A stretch of 64,000 nucleotides of DNA from Acinetobacter colistiniresistens (GCF_024582815.1 NZ_CP102099.1:3782001-3846000), one strand, 5' to 3'; numbered from the stretch's first letter, positions 1 through 9,124 are shown. A program made the numbers and translations. Notes: generated by a model from the sequence alone, not told the origin.

Positions 1-113
1 ATCAAGTGCTGCATTTTCGCAAACTCTATTCCTTGCGCATGTACTGTGCTGTTTAAATAAGCTTGGGATTTATTTTGATATTGTTGCTGATTAACTTGAT
101 GCTGGGTATTCAT
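1..113 (-). CDS. class I SAM-dependent methyltransferase, N-terminal fragment
   Basis: The minus strand carries an ATG at 113 preceded by an AAGGA ribosome-binding site, and the frame stays open to the window edge. The visible 37 residues are Gln/Asn-rich and then read HAQGIEFAKMQ. That looks like the segment just before the SAM-binding motif I in small UbiE-type methyltransferases of Acinetobacter. The SAM-binding region itself lies outside the window, so the assignment is a recognition call. The gene is partial and transcribed leftwards, away from the DUF1345 gene. Confidence 0.5.
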   Translation of the reverse strand, partial: MNTQHQVNQQQYQNKSQAYLNSTVHAQGIEFAKMQHL

Positions 114-213
114 CTTCTTATCCTTGCGAGCTTGGTCTCTTTTTAAAATAACCGACACTATGCAAAAATTAAAATAATCAATTTTATAACTAGATATAAA
201 AATAAGTTATCAA

Positions 214-891
214 TTATAACCCAATCAAACTGGCGGCGACATTGATCGTAACCGCCAAAATTACGGTATTAAAAATAAAGGCCAGCACGCAATGAAAAAT
301 ATTAAGATGCCGTAGGGCTGAGCTGGTAATGGAAATATCTGCGGTTTGTGCAGAAGTTCCAATGATATAGCTGAAGTAAATAAAATCCAAATAATCTGGC
401 TGCTCAGTTTTGGGAAAATCCAGGCCCGGTTCCTGATGACGACTTTTCGCCAGATAAAAATCATGAGCGTAATGAATCGCAAAGAGTGTATGGAGCAATA
501 ACCACGTTGAAAAAATCGTCCCGATGGTGAGCAAAATAAGTACACCTTTTAAAACGGGCTGATCTTTCGGTACATGCCCCAATTGCATCACAATCGCAAT
601 AAAACAGATTACGATGGCAATCAACACGACAATCAGGATCATCCATTTCCCTTCATCTTGCTGCTTGGCACGATTTAAGATCAGTGTCGCCTCCAGATGC
701 CACATCATTTTCAAGGTCAGAAATAGATACAGCCAAATCGCAATATTCCAGCCAAGCAATAAACAGGTTGCCCAATGCCATGGTGTAAATAAATGCAGGG
801 TAGCAAAAAGTAAAAGACCTAATGCAAAGGTTGCCGATAAATACGGTCGATATTTTATTCCTCTGAGCAAATGATGTATGAATCTTGGCAT
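214..891 (-). CDS. DUF1345 family integral membrane protein
   Basis: A 225-residue hydrophobic protein with about five predicted membrane segments (roughly residues 20-37, 43-60, 83-103, 113-138 and 195-222). The segment around residues 165-190, reading PDYLDFIYFSYIIGTSAQTADI, is characteristic of the DUF1345 family, whose biochemical role is not established. Length is normal for the family. It stands alone on the minus strand, divergent from the TetR-efflux operon, and the 185-bp gap holds the promoters of both units. Family assignment is solid; function is unknown. Confidence 0.85.
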   Translation of the reverse strand: MPRFIHHLLRGIKYRPYLSATFALGLLLFATLHLFTPWHWATCLLLGWNIAIWLYLFLTLKMMWHLEATLILNRAKQQDEGKWMILIVVLIAIVICFIAIVMQLGHVPKDQPVLKGVLILLTIGTIFSTWLLLHTLFAIHYAHDFYLAKSRHQEPGLDFPKTEQPDYLDFIYFSYIIGTSAQTADISITSSALRHLNIFHCVLAFIFNTVILAVTINVAASLIGL

Positions 892-952
892 GTTTCACCT
901 ATTTGTATTTTTTATACATGAGTAATTTACGCTTATTTTTTAACATTGTATG

Positions 953-964
953 CTGTTATAACAG
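953..964. promoter_or_regulatory. 12-bp perfect palindrome in divergent promoter region
   Basis: CTGTTATAACAG is a perfect 12-bp palindrome lying between the DUF1345 gene and the TetR gene. It sits about 110 bp upstream of tetR and 60 bp upstream of the DUF1345 start. It could be a regulator site, but no protein can be named. Confidence 0.3.
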
Positions 965-1025
965 TACGATGTTGCTACTATTTAACCTAAATTAAACAAA
1001 ATAAAGTTTCCGTAGATATTTACTT

Positions 1026-1041
1026 CGGACAAAAATGTCCG
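1026..1041. promoter_or_regulatory. candidate TetR operator (CGGACA-N4-TGTCCG)
   Basis: A perfect inverted repeat with 6-bp arms and a 4-bp spacer lies 35 bp before the TetR start codon, where the promoter or early leader of the efflux operon should be. TetR-family repressors usually bind such short palindromes next to their own gene. That this TetR protein binds here, and represses its own operon, is inference from position and symmetry. Confidence 0.45.
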
Positions 1042-1076
1042 TTTAATTTACATTCAATCTCCCACGAATTTTAATC

Positions 1077-1625
1077 ATGGCAAAACGTCAGCAGCTGGCA
1101 GCACATAATCGTGATGAACTCCTCAATGCCGCCGAAGAAATCTTTCGCAAGCAAGGCGTTCATGTGCCTTTGCAAGCCATCATTGATCATGCGGGTGTCG
1201 GGCGTGCGACGTTTTATCGTAATTTTGCTGATCGCAAAGCACTGGTTGCAGCCTTATTAGAACGTGCCATTACCCGTCTGGAACAACGCTCACACGCTTT
1301 ATTAGCTTTTAATGATGGTTTTATCCGTTTGATTGAAGGCCATATCGAACAACTGCCGCATTTAGTTGTACTGATTGATTACTGGCGCATTATTGATCGG
1401 AAAGACCCAATCATGCTAAACATTTATCAAAGACGCGATAAAGCATTACAACCCCTGATTGATCAGGCCATACAGCATCAACTGTGTCGTCCTGATCTTA
1501 CCCCGCAAGACTTCGGGATGATTACGGCGATCTTGGGGTCTTCATTTCAAGGACATCATGCCTCTGATCAAGTTCGGCTGGCAAAACGCGCAATAGAATT
1601 ATTATTAAACGGCATTAAAGTTTAG
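1077..1625 (+). CDS. TetR/AcrR family transcriptional regulator
   Basis: A 182-residue regulator. The N-terminal helix-turn-helix occupies about residues 10-56 (LLNAAEEIFRKQGVHVPLQ then AGVGRATFYRNFADRKAL), typical of TetR proteins. The C-terminal ligand-binding half is helical and not diagnostic. It is the first gene of a unit with the MFS transporter, 13 bp downstream, and the HlyD-type adaptor. It probably represses this efflux operon and is relieved by a transported compound; the palindrome at 1026-1041 is the obvious candidate operator. The ligand cannot be read from the sequence. Confidence 0.88.
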   Translation: MAKRQQLAAHNRDELLNAAEEIFRKQGVHVPLQAIIDHAGVGRATFYRNFADRKALVAALLERAITRLEQRSHALLAFNDGFIRLIEGHIEQLPHLVVLIDYWRIIDRKDPIMLNIYQRRDKALQPLIDQAIQHQLCRPDLTPQDFGMITAILGSSFQGHHASDQVRLAKRAIELLLNGIKV

Positions 1626-1638
1626 TTCGAGGAATAAC

Positions 1639-3285
1639 ATGGATAAAAGCCCTCGCTATCTTGAGACTCCTCCGGATTGGTCAGCAGATGAGCGTCCAAC
1701 TTTGCCGGGTTCGCCTGCTGCAATTGCGCATGCCAGACCAAAACGTTTTGCCTACTTCATTATTGGTTTATTGATTTGTATCGCAGCCAGTTTAAGTAAT
1801 GGTTTTATTGTTGCAAACCTGCCGATCTTCCAAGGTGAATATGGGCTAACCCCATCGCAGGCAGCATGGTTACCCGCAGCCTATGTCATGGCCAATGTCA
1901 GTTCTAACCTCATCTTGTTTAAGGCACGACAGCAATACGGCTTACGTCTGTTTTCTGAAATAGGTCTACTGGTCTTTATTGGTGTCTTGGTTCTACATAT
2001 CTTTGTCAAAACCTATGAAATGGCGCTATTTGTGCGTTTTATCGCAGGGTTGGCCGCTGCTCCACTCAGTTCACTGGGGATGTATTACACCATGCAAGCC
2101 TTCGGCAAAGCAGATATGGCCAAAGGGATCTATCTCGCATTTGGCTTTCAGCAGCTGGGTTTGCCATTGGCATGGATTATTTCTCCTTTTCTGCTGAGTG
2201 CCAACCAGTGGGATGTGATCTATACTTTTGAATTAGGTCTGGCGATTTGCTGTTTTGCCATGGTGGTGGCGTTAAAGCTACCACGCAGCTTACGTATGGA
2301 AGTATTTGAGAAGCAGGACTTCTTTACCTTTGCCCTACTCGCACCGGGTTTTGCCTGCCTCTGTATTGTACTCACCCAAGGGCCAATTTTATGGTGGTTT
2401 GATAGCCCGTGGCTCGCCTATACCTTGATCGTGGGTTTTTGTTTGATTGTGATCGGTCTCACCTACGAGCATTATCGTTCGAACCCCCTGATTATGACCC
2501 GTTGGTTAGCGGCAGGCGATTTACTCAGTTTCGTGGTCAGTGCCTTTGCCTTACGCTTACTGATGTCAGAGCAAAGTTATGCCGCAGTCAATTTCCTGAA
2601 AACCATGGGAATGGGTCCCGACCAGTTTGTACCGCTGTATGTGGTGATCTTCTGCGGAACAATAGCAGGTTCCGTGTTTAGTGCCCTGACCTTTCACCGC
2701 GAACGCGTTATTCTTAATTTATTCCTTGCTGAGATTTTAATTTTAATCGCCTGTGCACTGGATTATCACCTGACCAGTGATGTGCGACCCGCCAACTTCT
2801 ATCGCAGTCAGTTTCTCGTCAGCTTTGCAGGTGGTGTCTTCATTGGCCCGCTCTTGCTGATGGGTTTTATGCGCACTTTACAGCGTGGTCCACAATATGT
2901 GGTGACCTTCATTGTATTGTTTTCAGCAACACAGAACTTTGGTGGTTTGGTCGGCTCTTCCTTCTTTAATACCTACCAGCAACGCCATACCTATGATTAC
3001 AAAGTTGAAATTAACAGCAACCTTAATCCAACCGATCCGATTGTGGCACAACGCTTACAAAGCTATCAGCGTAGTGCCATGATCAATAGCAATGATCCAG
3101 TTTTGCAAAACAACCAAGCCTTACAGAACCTGAATAAAGTGGTGACTCGTGAAGCCCAAGTCCGCGCCTATAACGATGTCATCGTATTGAATGGTATCTT
3201 TGCAGTGGTGTTATTGCTCTGGGGGCTATTTAAATATGCACGGGATAAATACAAAACCCGAAAAAATCTGCAAGCAGCCAGTTAG
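1639..3285 (+). CDS. MFS drug efflux transporter, DHA2 (EmrB-like)
   Basis: A 548-residue transporter with about 14 hydrophobic segments, the length and topology of the DHA2 drug:proton antiporter group. It begins after a cytosolic tail of about 35 residues. The central region contains FYRSQFLVSFAGG, and a long periplasmic loop of about 75 residues precedes the last helix (residues 440-515). The ATG at 1639 has a GAGG ribosome site. It lies between tetR and a HlyD-type adaptor, so the pair probably works as an EmrAB-like tripartite pump with an outer-membrane channel encoded elsewhere. The substrate is unknown. Confidence 0.85.
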   Translation: MDKSPRYLETPPDWSADERPTLPGSPAAIAHARPKRFAYFIIGLLICIAASLSNGFIVANLPIFQGEYGLTPSQAAWLPAAYVMANVSSNLILFKARQQYGLRLFSEIGLLVFIGVLVLHIFVKTYEMALFVRFIAGLAAAPLSSLGMYYTMQAFGKADMAKGIYLAFGFQQLGLPLAWIISPFLLSANQWDVIYTFELGLAICCFAMVVALKLPRSLRMEVFEKQDFFTFALLAPGFACLCIVLTQGPILWWFDSPWLAYTLIVGFCLIVIGLTYEHYRSNPLIMTRWLAAGDLLSFVVSAFALRLLMSEQSYAAVNFLKTMGMGPDQFVPLYVVIFCGTIAGSVFSALTFHRERVILNLFLAEILILIACALDYHLTSDVRPANFYRSQFLVSFAGGVFIGPLLLMGFMRTLQRGPQYVVTFIVLFSATQNFGGLVGSSFFNTYQQRHTYDYKVEINSNLNPTDPIVAQRLQSYQRSAMINSNDPVLQNNQALQNLNKVVTREAQVRAYNDVIVLNGIFAVVLLLWGLFKYARDKYKTRKNLQAAS

Positions 3286-3305
3286 TCCTTTTTGATTGAG
3301 AAAAG

Positions 3306-4472
3306 ATGATGTCAGAACAAGATAAACCCGAAAATAATCAGGCTCAAACTACTGGGCAAAATGAAACAGCGCCAGCAGTAAAGGCACCTGAAACAGTGAC
3401 ACAAATGCCTCCGCCACCTCCACCACCGACCAGTAAACTGATCAAGACCAAACGTTCGACTCTGTGGTGGATGCTACTGGTATTATTGGTTGGCATCACC
3501 ATTATCTTATGGGCGTGGCGCATTGGCCCATTCCATACAGCAATTGAGCAAACTGACAATAGCTATGTGAAAGGTAAAACCACCATCCTGTCTTCGCAGA
3601 TTAATGGCTATATCAAAGATGTACTGGTCAAAGACTTTGACCAAGTCAAACAAGGTCAGGTGTTGATGCATATTGATGCCACCACCTACGACCAAAAGGT
3701 CACACAGGCGGCCTCAGGTGTCGAGCAGGCAGAAAACAGTCTTGCCAATCAAACCCAAACGATTGCGCAACGTCAAGCCGATGTTGTGGCTGCACAAGCC
3801 AAGCTGGATCAGGTCAAGGCGCAATATGATTTATCTGTGGCGCAATTAAAACGTTATCAACAATTGGGCGATAGTGGCGCTGCATCCAAATCTGAACAAG
3901 ACAAAGCCGCGGCAGATGCACAAAATAATCATGCCTTACTCAAACAGGCTGAAGCCAATATCTTGGTGGCACAAGAAGCCTTAAAAACAGCGCAAGTGGC
4001 GCAGTCTGGCTTAAAAGCACAAGTGAATAGCGCACAAGCGCAACTTGACCAAGCCAATACCACCAAAGACTACAGCACCATTGTTGCCCCTCTAGACGGA
4101 CAATTGGGTGAGGTTAATCCGCGCGTCGGTCAATATGTTGCGGCAGGAACACAGCTGCTTTATCTGATTCCAACGCAAACGTGGGTGATTGCCAACTTTA
4201 AGGAAACTCAAATTGCCAATATGAAAATCGGGCAAAAAGCCTATTTCACTGTCGATGCGATGAATCATCAGAAATTTACAGGACATGTTGAACAGATTTC
4301 CCCTGCGGCAGGTTCAGAATTCAGCGTGCTTAAACCCGACAATGCCACAGGTAACTTCACCAAAGTGGTACAACGGATTTCTGTTCGTATTGCCATTGAC
4401 CCAAATCAAAAAGGCATCGAAAACTTACGTCCGGGCATGTCGGTGATTAGCTCTGTAGATACCGACTCCTAA
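3306..4472 (+). CDS. HlyD/EmrA-family periplasmic adaptor
   Basis: A 388-residue membrane fusion protein. It has a cytosolic tail with a seven-proline run (residues 35-42), one membrane helix (about 54-72), then the biotinyl-lipoyl half-motif TDNSYVKGKTTILSSQINGY. A long Gln/Ala-rich coiled-coil hairpin follows (about 130-255), then the second lipoyl half and a beta-barrel (IVAPLDGQLGEVNPRVGQYV). This is the layout of EmrA. It starts 20 bp after the MFS gene, so the two are co-transcribed. ATG at 3306 and at 3309 are both possible starts. Confidence 0.88.
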   Translation: MMSEQDKPENNQAQTTGQNETAPAVKAPETVTQMPPPPPPPTSKLIKTKRSTLWWMLLVLLVGITIILWAWRIGPFHTAIEQTDNSYVKGKTTILSSQINGYIKDVLVKDFDQVKQGQVLMHIDATTYDQKVTQAASGVEQAENSLANQTQTIAQRQADVVAAQAKLDQVKAQYDLSVAQLKRYQQLGDSGAASKSEQDKAAADAQNNHALLKQAEANILVAQEALKTAQVAQSGLKAQVNSAQAQLDQANTTKDYSTIVAPLDGQLGEVNPRVGQYVAAGTQLLYLIPTQTWVIANFKETQIANMKIGQKAYFTVDAMNHQKFTGHVEQISPAAGSEFSVLKPDNATGNFTKVVQRISVRIAIDPNQKGIENLRPGMSVISSVDTDS

Positions 4473-4491
4473 TGCAACACTGACATTCTCA

Positions 4492-4525
4492 ATCAAATCC
4501 ATTTACAATGTGATCAAATCCATTT
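4492..4525 (+). repeat. 13-bp direct repeat, 21 bp apart
   Basis: ATCAAATCCATTT occurs exactly at 4492-4504 and again at 4513-4525, a register of two helical turns. It is in the 66-bp gap between the HlyD gene and the desulfhydrase gene. Same-face spacing would suit a regulator that binds direct repeats, but a chance duplication is possible. Confidence 0.35.
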
Positions 4526-4538
4526 CTCTTGTTCGAAA

Positions 4539-5411
4539 ATGTTTGATCACATTGCTTTTCCCCCCCCCTATCAAACATTAACGCTTCCCAGTTCGGTTCA
4601 ACTGACCATTAAGCGTTTGGATCTGATCCATCCGCAAATTTCAGGCAATAAATTTTATAAACTAAAGTACAACCTACTCGCAGCTCAACAACAAGGTTTG
4701 ACCGAAGTACTGACTTTTGGTGGTGCATTCTCCAATCATATTGCCGCAACTGCCTATGCCGCCCAGCGCTTCGGCTTTCAGAGTATTGGCATGATCCGAG
4801 GTGAAGAGCTTGCGACCCGTGACTTAAACCCGACCCTACAGACAGCGCAAGATTTTGGCATGCAATTGCATTTTGTCAGCCGAGCTGAATATCGGCTGCG
4901 TCATGAAGCCGAATATTTGCAACAGTTACAACAGCAATATGCTCAAGCCTTTATTATTCCAGAAGGTGGCAGCAATGCACTTGCCCTGCAAGGGACACAG
5001 GAGATTTTGAGCGAAGATGACCGAGAGAATTATGATGTGATTTGTTGTGCCGTCGGAACAGGTGGCACCATTGCGGGCTTAATTGAAAGTAGCTCAGCAC
5101 AACAACAGATTTTGGGCTTTTCTGCATTGAAGGGCGACTTTCTGAAACAGGATATTCAGCAGTGGACCGATAAAAGCAACTGGTCCTTAACCGATGCTTA
5201 TTGTTGTGGGGGCTATGCCAAGACCAGCATCGAGCTGCTGCAATTTATGCAGTATTTTGAGCAGCAATATGCAATTCCTTTGGAGCAGGTCTATACCGCG
5301 AAGATGATGATGGGGTTACTCGATTTAATCCAGCAGCAGTATTTTCCAGAAAACAGCCGTATTTTGGCGATCCATACCGGAGGATTGCAAGGGAAGTTGA
5401 AAACATACTAA
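4539..5411 (+). CDS. PLP-dependent D-cysteine desulfhydrase / ACC deaminase family
   Basis: A 290-residue fold-type II PLP enzyme. The PLP-lysine region SGNKFYKLKYNL (residues 35-46) and the following GGAFSNHIAATAYAA segment match the D-cysteine desulfhydrase/1-aminocyclopropane-1-carboxylate deaminase family. The phosphate-binding glycine loop is CAVGTGGTIAGL near residue 170. Members split D-cysteine into pyruvate, sulfide and ammonia or deaminate related amino acids; the substrate cannot be fixed here. The length is slightly short for the family. A run of nine C (4560-4568) covers codons 8-10, so slippage would abolish expression. The gene stands alone after the efflux operon. Confidence 0.82.
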   Translation: MFDHIAFPPPYQTLTLPSSVQLTIKRLDLIHPQISGNKFYKLKYNLLAAQQQGLTEVLTFGGAFSNHIAATAYAAQRFGFQSIGMIRGEELATRDLNPTLQTAQDFGMQLHFVSRAEYRLRHEAEYLQQLQQQYAQAFIIPEGGSNALALQGTQEILSEDDRENYDVICCAVGTGGTIAGLIESSSAQQQILGFSALKGDFLKQDIQQWTDKSNWSLTDAYCCGGYAKTSIELLQFMQYFEQQYAIPLEQVYTAKMMMGLLDLIQQQYFPENSRILAIHTGGLQGKLKTY

Positions 5412-5464
5412 AAGCTGCATAAATCTTTTATAATTGCCCGCTTTTCGTCGATCGAGTATTGCTC

Positions 5465-6661
5465 ATGGTTCATCAAGTTGATGTTGTTGTTTTAGGTGCA
5501 GGTGCATCAGGCTTGATGTTGGCTGCGGAAGCAGCTAAACGTGGGCGTTCAGTAGTTGTACTGGAAAAAGCCAATAAAGTTGGCAAAAAGATTTTGATGT
5601 CTGGTGGTGGTAAATGTAACTTTACCAATCTGGAGGTTGAACCCTCCAATTATCTGTCTGAAAATCCGCACTTTGTCATTTCTGCACTGACCCGTTATAC
5701 CAACTGGGACTTTATTGGTTTGGTCTGTGAATATGGGATTGAGTACGAAGAGCGTAAACATGGGCAACTGTTTACATTGAAAGGATCAAAAGAAATTCTG
5801 GAACTTTTGCTGTCAGAATGTAGCAAAGCCAAACATGTACAGATCCAAACCCATTGCGAAGTACAGCAAGTCAAGGCTCAGGCAGATTCAGATTTTATCG
5901 TGGAAACCAGCCAAGGCACCTATCGTTGTGAGTCTTTGGTGGTGGCAACTGGCGGTTTATCCATTCCCACCCTGGGTGGTTCAGGCTTTGGCTATGAACT
6001 GGCGCAACAGTTTGGTCATCATGTCTTCCCAACCCGAGCTGGTCTGGTTCCTTTCACCTTCTCCGATCATTTCAAAGAAGTCACCACCCGCCTAAGTGGC
6101 AATGCCTTAGATGCAACACTGGTCAATGATCGCCATCAATTTACTGAAGCTTTGCTATTTACTCATCGTGGTCTTAGTGGTCCAAGCTCATTACAACTTT
6201 CAAACTACTGGCAAGTGGGAGAAAGCTTCAACATTGATTTTTTCCCAAGCCAAGATTTTGTGCAATTCTTTAAAGACAAGAAAAAATCACAGCCTAAAGT
6301 GTTATTACGTACCTTAATCAGTGAATTTACCGCCAAAAGCATCGTGCTCGAACTACAACAATTGATTTGGGCAGAGCAAAGTGAAACAGCGATTGGAAAT
6401 ATCAGTGATGTGCAACTGGAACAGATTGCTACACAATTGCATGCATTTACGGTAAAGCCATCGGGAACTGAAGGCTACCGTACTGCTGAAGTCACGCTTG
6501 GCGGCGTGGATACCAGTGAAGTGTCATCCAAAACCATGGAAAGTAAAAAGCAGAAAGGCCTTTATTTTATTGGTGAAGTCCTTGATGTGACTGGACATCT
6601 CGGCGGTTATAATTTCCAGTGGGCATGGTCTTCTGCACAAGCTGCAGCACAATTTGTTTAA
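5465..6661 (+). CDS. HI0933-like (YhiN family) FAD-dependent oxidoreductase
   Basis: A 398-residue flavoprotein. The N-terminal Rossmann motif VVVLGAGASGLMLA binds FAD, followed by KVGKKILMSGGGKCNFTN, the hallmark of the HI0933/YhiN family. The C-terminal end has the second FAD contact, GLYFIGEVLDVTGHLGGYNFQWAW. The family is conserved but its reaction is not established. The ATG at 5465 with a GAG eight bases upstream is preferred over a TTG two codons earlier. It appears to be monocistronic. Confidence 0.88.
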   Translation: MVHQVDVVVLGAGASGLMLAAEAAKRGRSVVVLEKANKVGKKILMSGGGKCNFTNLEVEPSNYLSENPHFVISALTRYTNWDFIGLVCEYGIEYEERKHGQLFTLKGSKEILELLLSECSKAKHVQIQTHCEVQQVKAQADSDFIVETSQGTYRCESLVVATGGLSIPTLGGSGFGYELAQQFGHHVFPTRAGLVPFTFSDHFKEVTTRLSGNALDATLVNDRHQFTEALLFTHRGLSGPSSLQLSNYWQVGESFNIDFFPSQDFVQFFKDKKKSQPKVLLRTLISEFTAKSIVLELQQLIWAEQSETAIGNISDVQLEQIATQLHAFTVKPSGTEGYRTAEVTLGGVDTSEVSSKTMESKKQKGLYFIGEVLDVTGHLGGYNFQWAWSSAQAAAQFV

Positions 6662-6706
6662 GGCTTTCTCGCTACAGTACAGTGGGCTTCATCCAATAAG
6701 TCCACT

Positions 6707-6886
6707 TTAATTGTGTGGCTCCGAAGAGTTTGCCGCTTCTGAAGTGGTGATCTGCTGCGTATTTTCAATTGGTTTCTCTTTAGAAGAGTTTGATTTAGCA
6801 ACCACAAACTTATAAGCACTCGCCAGAAATCCAACCGTAATTCCTGCAATAATAATCGGTGCAAATACTCGATTTGGTCTCTTCAT
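6707..6886 (-). CDS. small single-pass membrane protein (59 aa)
   Basis: This frame is a good coding candidate: an AGGAG ribosome site seven bases before the ATG at 6886, a basic start (MKRPNR), one hydrophobic helix at about residues 8-30, and a polar Ser/Glu/Lys-rich tail ending SEPHN. It was found by reading the minus strand between the flavoprotein and the channel gene. No family is recognised. The topology suggests an inner-membrane anchor with a periplasmic tail. Confidence 0.6.
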   Translation of the reverse strand: MKRPNRVFAPIIIAGITVGFLASAYKFVVAKSNSSKEKPIENTQQITTSEAANSSEPHN

Positions 6887-7034
6887 TTCATTCTCCTATC
6901 GATTTTTTATTTAGAGACTATTGATACTTGAGCTATAAATGAATTGCTTTTGAGGTCAAATTCCTTCATTAAAGCATTTAGACCCACTAAAATACCCAAT
7001 TATAATCCCAAATAACACCCAATAATGCTGATAC

Positions 7035-7066
7035 AAACAAAACGACCACCCTGCTTAGAGTGGTCG
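7035..7066 (-). terminator. Rho-independent terminator of the channel gene
   Basis: CGACCAC (7043-7049) pairs with GTGGTCG (7060-7066). On the minus strand the hairpin is followed by a T-rich run (TTTTGTTTG), 32 bp beyond the stop of the MscS-type gene. Confidence 0.75.
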
Positions 7067-7097
7067 AATTAATCAAAAAAATCAAAGATTATTTTTT

Positions 7098-8693
7098 CTA
7101 TTCATCCGAATACGGCGGTGTTGGTGGGGTTGGATTCAACGTATTATTCGGCGTTGGAGCCACTGGATTCACCGTATTGCCCGGTGCAACCTCCTGCTTA
7201 TGTAAAGGATTCGGCTGTTTTGCTTCAGTTTTGGCTTTATCCAGTAAATCACTCAGCAAACGTTCCGCAGGTTGACGACCGCCTAAACCGAAAGCCAAGG
7301 CAAAGGCCACCGCAACGGAACCCAAAGTGAGACCAAAGGCCAAATTCACAATCGAATCTGCAATGCCCATAGCTTTTAGGCCCATTGCAATCACTAAACC
7401 CATAATGAGTATACGAACCAAATTCGCCAACCAGCGCGAACTGTTATATTCACCACGTTGAACAATATTGGCAACTACATTGGCCAACCAGAAGCCAATC
7501 ACCAGAATAACCGCACCAAGCAAGATACTGGCGCCGAACTGGATAAACATGGCAATCAGTACACTAACCTGCTCTAAGCCAAGTCGGTTAGCTGCTTCTG
7601 ACACTGCAAATAACATGGTAAAGAAAACAATCAGATAACCGACAACATCAGAAACACGGGTCTGTCCCAAGAAGCGTTGTAAATCAAGCTTCATCGGGAT
7701 TTCATCGACACCTGCGCCAGAAACGAGTTCAGCCACCAAGCGTCCAACAAAACGTGAGACGATATACGCCACGATCAAGATCAAACCTGCTGCAATAATT
7801 TGTGGAATTGCATACATAATTTGATTCAGCATCGCTGTTGCTGGTTGAGAAATCGCTTGGATTCCCAATGCTTCAAAGGCCACAATTAAGGTGGTGATAA
7901 TAATGATGGCAAAGACGAATGAACCTAAAAACTTAGCGACATTCGAGTTTTTAAATAAACCCACTTTCTCAGCTTGGGCTTGCAAACCAAGACTATTACT
8001 CAGTCCCTCGACAATCCCGCGCACGATTTTCGCGAGAATATATCCAACAAAAATGATGACCGCAGTAATAAACAGATTAGGAAGGTAGGCGATCGATTCG
8101 TTCACCATGTTCTGGACAGGGATCAATAAACCAGTTAAACCCAAAATTGATAGAACGATGGGTAAAAACAGTAATAATACCAGCCAATAAAAAATCTCAC
8201 CGATATTGCTACTGAGTGAGCTAATGCCGACTTCACTACTTAGTTTCTCGTCCAGTTCAGTTCTGGCAAGTACATTGCTCAACCCAGCCCGAACCAACCT
8301 TGCGATGATCCAGCCAATAAATCCAACTGCTGCCGCAGCAAGCAAGTTTGGTATATAGGCCAAGACACGCCCCACCATATTGCTAAATGGGTCACTAACA
8401 CCACTGATATTTAACACATTGAGTGCACCAACCACAGCCAAAATCATCACGAACCAGAACACCAGTTTGGAGACTAGATTTTCGATATTTGGAGTACGGC
8501 CAGTTGCAGAGGACAATTTATGATTGGTATCAAGTTTTTGCAGTAATTTTTTCACACCTGCTGCAATCACTAAAGCAACAATCCATCCTACCAGTAGGAT
8601 GACAATTGCAGCAAAGATAGGATGAAACTGATCCCAGTAATACATTGCATCAAATCCTCCTCGATTGGAGGGGTCATTCAAAAATTCATTCAT
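7098..8693 (-). CDS. MscS-family / TM_helix-repeat mechanosensitive channel protein
   Basis: A 531-residue membrane protein built from repeated units of a helix pair followed by an amphipathic GG/GA-rich segment (for example LVGWIVALVIAAGVKKLLQ, GFIGWIIARLVRAGLSNVL and GYILAKIVRGIVEGLSN). These are the TM_helix repeats of CmpX-like and small MscS-like proteins. At least five repeats are visible. The last helix region (LTLGSVAVAFALAFGLGGRQ) resembles the Ala/Gly-rich MscS pore helix, but no MscS beta-domain follows; the C-terminus is a Pro/Asn-rich tail. The ATG at 8693 with AAGGA upstream is preferred over a start 15 codons earlier. Confidence 0.8.
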   Translation of the reverse strand: MNEFLNDPSNRGGFDAMYYWDQFHPIFAAIVILLVGWIVALVIAAGVKKLLQKLDTNHKLSSATGRTPNIENLVSKLVFWFVMILAVVGALNVLNISGVSDPFSNMVGRVLAYIPNLLAAAAVGFIGWIIARLVRAGLSNVLARTELDEKLSSEVGISSLSSNIGEIFYWLVLLLFLPIVLSILGLTGLLIPVQNMVNESIAYLPNLFITAVIIFVGYILAKIVRGIVEGLSNSLGLQAQAEKVGLFKNSNVAKFLGSFVFAIIIITTLIVAFEALGIQAISQPATAMLNQIMYAIPQIIAAGLILIVAYIVSRFVGRLVAELVSGAGVDEIPMKLDLQRFLGQTRVSDVVGYLIVFFTMLFAVSEAANRLGLEQVSVLIAMFIQFGASILLGAVILVIGFWLANVVANIVQRGEYNSSRWLANLVRILIMGLVIAMGLKAMGIADSIVNLAFGLTLGSVAVAFALAFGLGGRQPAERLLSDLLDKAKTEAKQPNPLHKQEVAPGNTVNPVAPTPNNTLNPTPPTPPYSDE

Positions 8694-8923
8694 GTTGTTA
8701 TCCTTATGTTGTGTTTTTAAATCTTGATACACATCCACCCAAGAACGTTCTGCAATTAAAGAACATGATTTATGGATGCTTCCACCTTAGTTTTTGTCTA
8801 TTTTCCAATCAATCAATGGCTGCACTAATACAACAAAAAGGTCTCATAATATTTCAAAAAAGCCCATTGATTCACACCAATGAGCTTTATGGTAAATTGA
8901 GTCTTGGTCTAAAATACGCTTGC

Positions 8924-9124
8924 CTAAGCATTCAGAATAGCCGACTGCATATGTGCCATTGTCACTTGTGCAGTTGGATTAGCTGAATGATCAGCAACCA
9001 TATAAACAAGTAGTGCAATCAGGAAGATCCCAACCATAATCAAAATATAAACAGGTAATCTTCTCTTTTTGGTAATTTCTTCTTTGCTTGCCACATGAGG
9101 CTGTGGCTTACTAAAATCATGCAT
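8924..9124 (-). CDS. small single-pass membrane protein (66 aa)
   Basis: The short frame begins at ATG 9124 with GAGGG eight bases upstream; a TTG ten codons earlier lacks a good ribosome site. The N-terminus is polar and basic up to KKRRLP, then one strong membrane helix (YILIMVGIFLIALLVYMVA), then a short periplasmic tail with TAQVTMAHMQSA. No family is recognised. It lies 230 bp upstream of the channel gene on the same strand, so it might be in the same transcript. The 230-bp gap itself shows no other gene. Confidence 0.55.
   Translation of the reverse strand: MHDFSKPQPHVASKEEITKKRRLPVYILIMVGIFLIALLVYMVADHSANPTAQVTMAHMQSAILNA

Noticed and set aside
8645..8986. 113-codon plus-strand ORF
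   Set aside because: Antisense to the channel and small membrane genes, poor codon pattern and no ribosome site.
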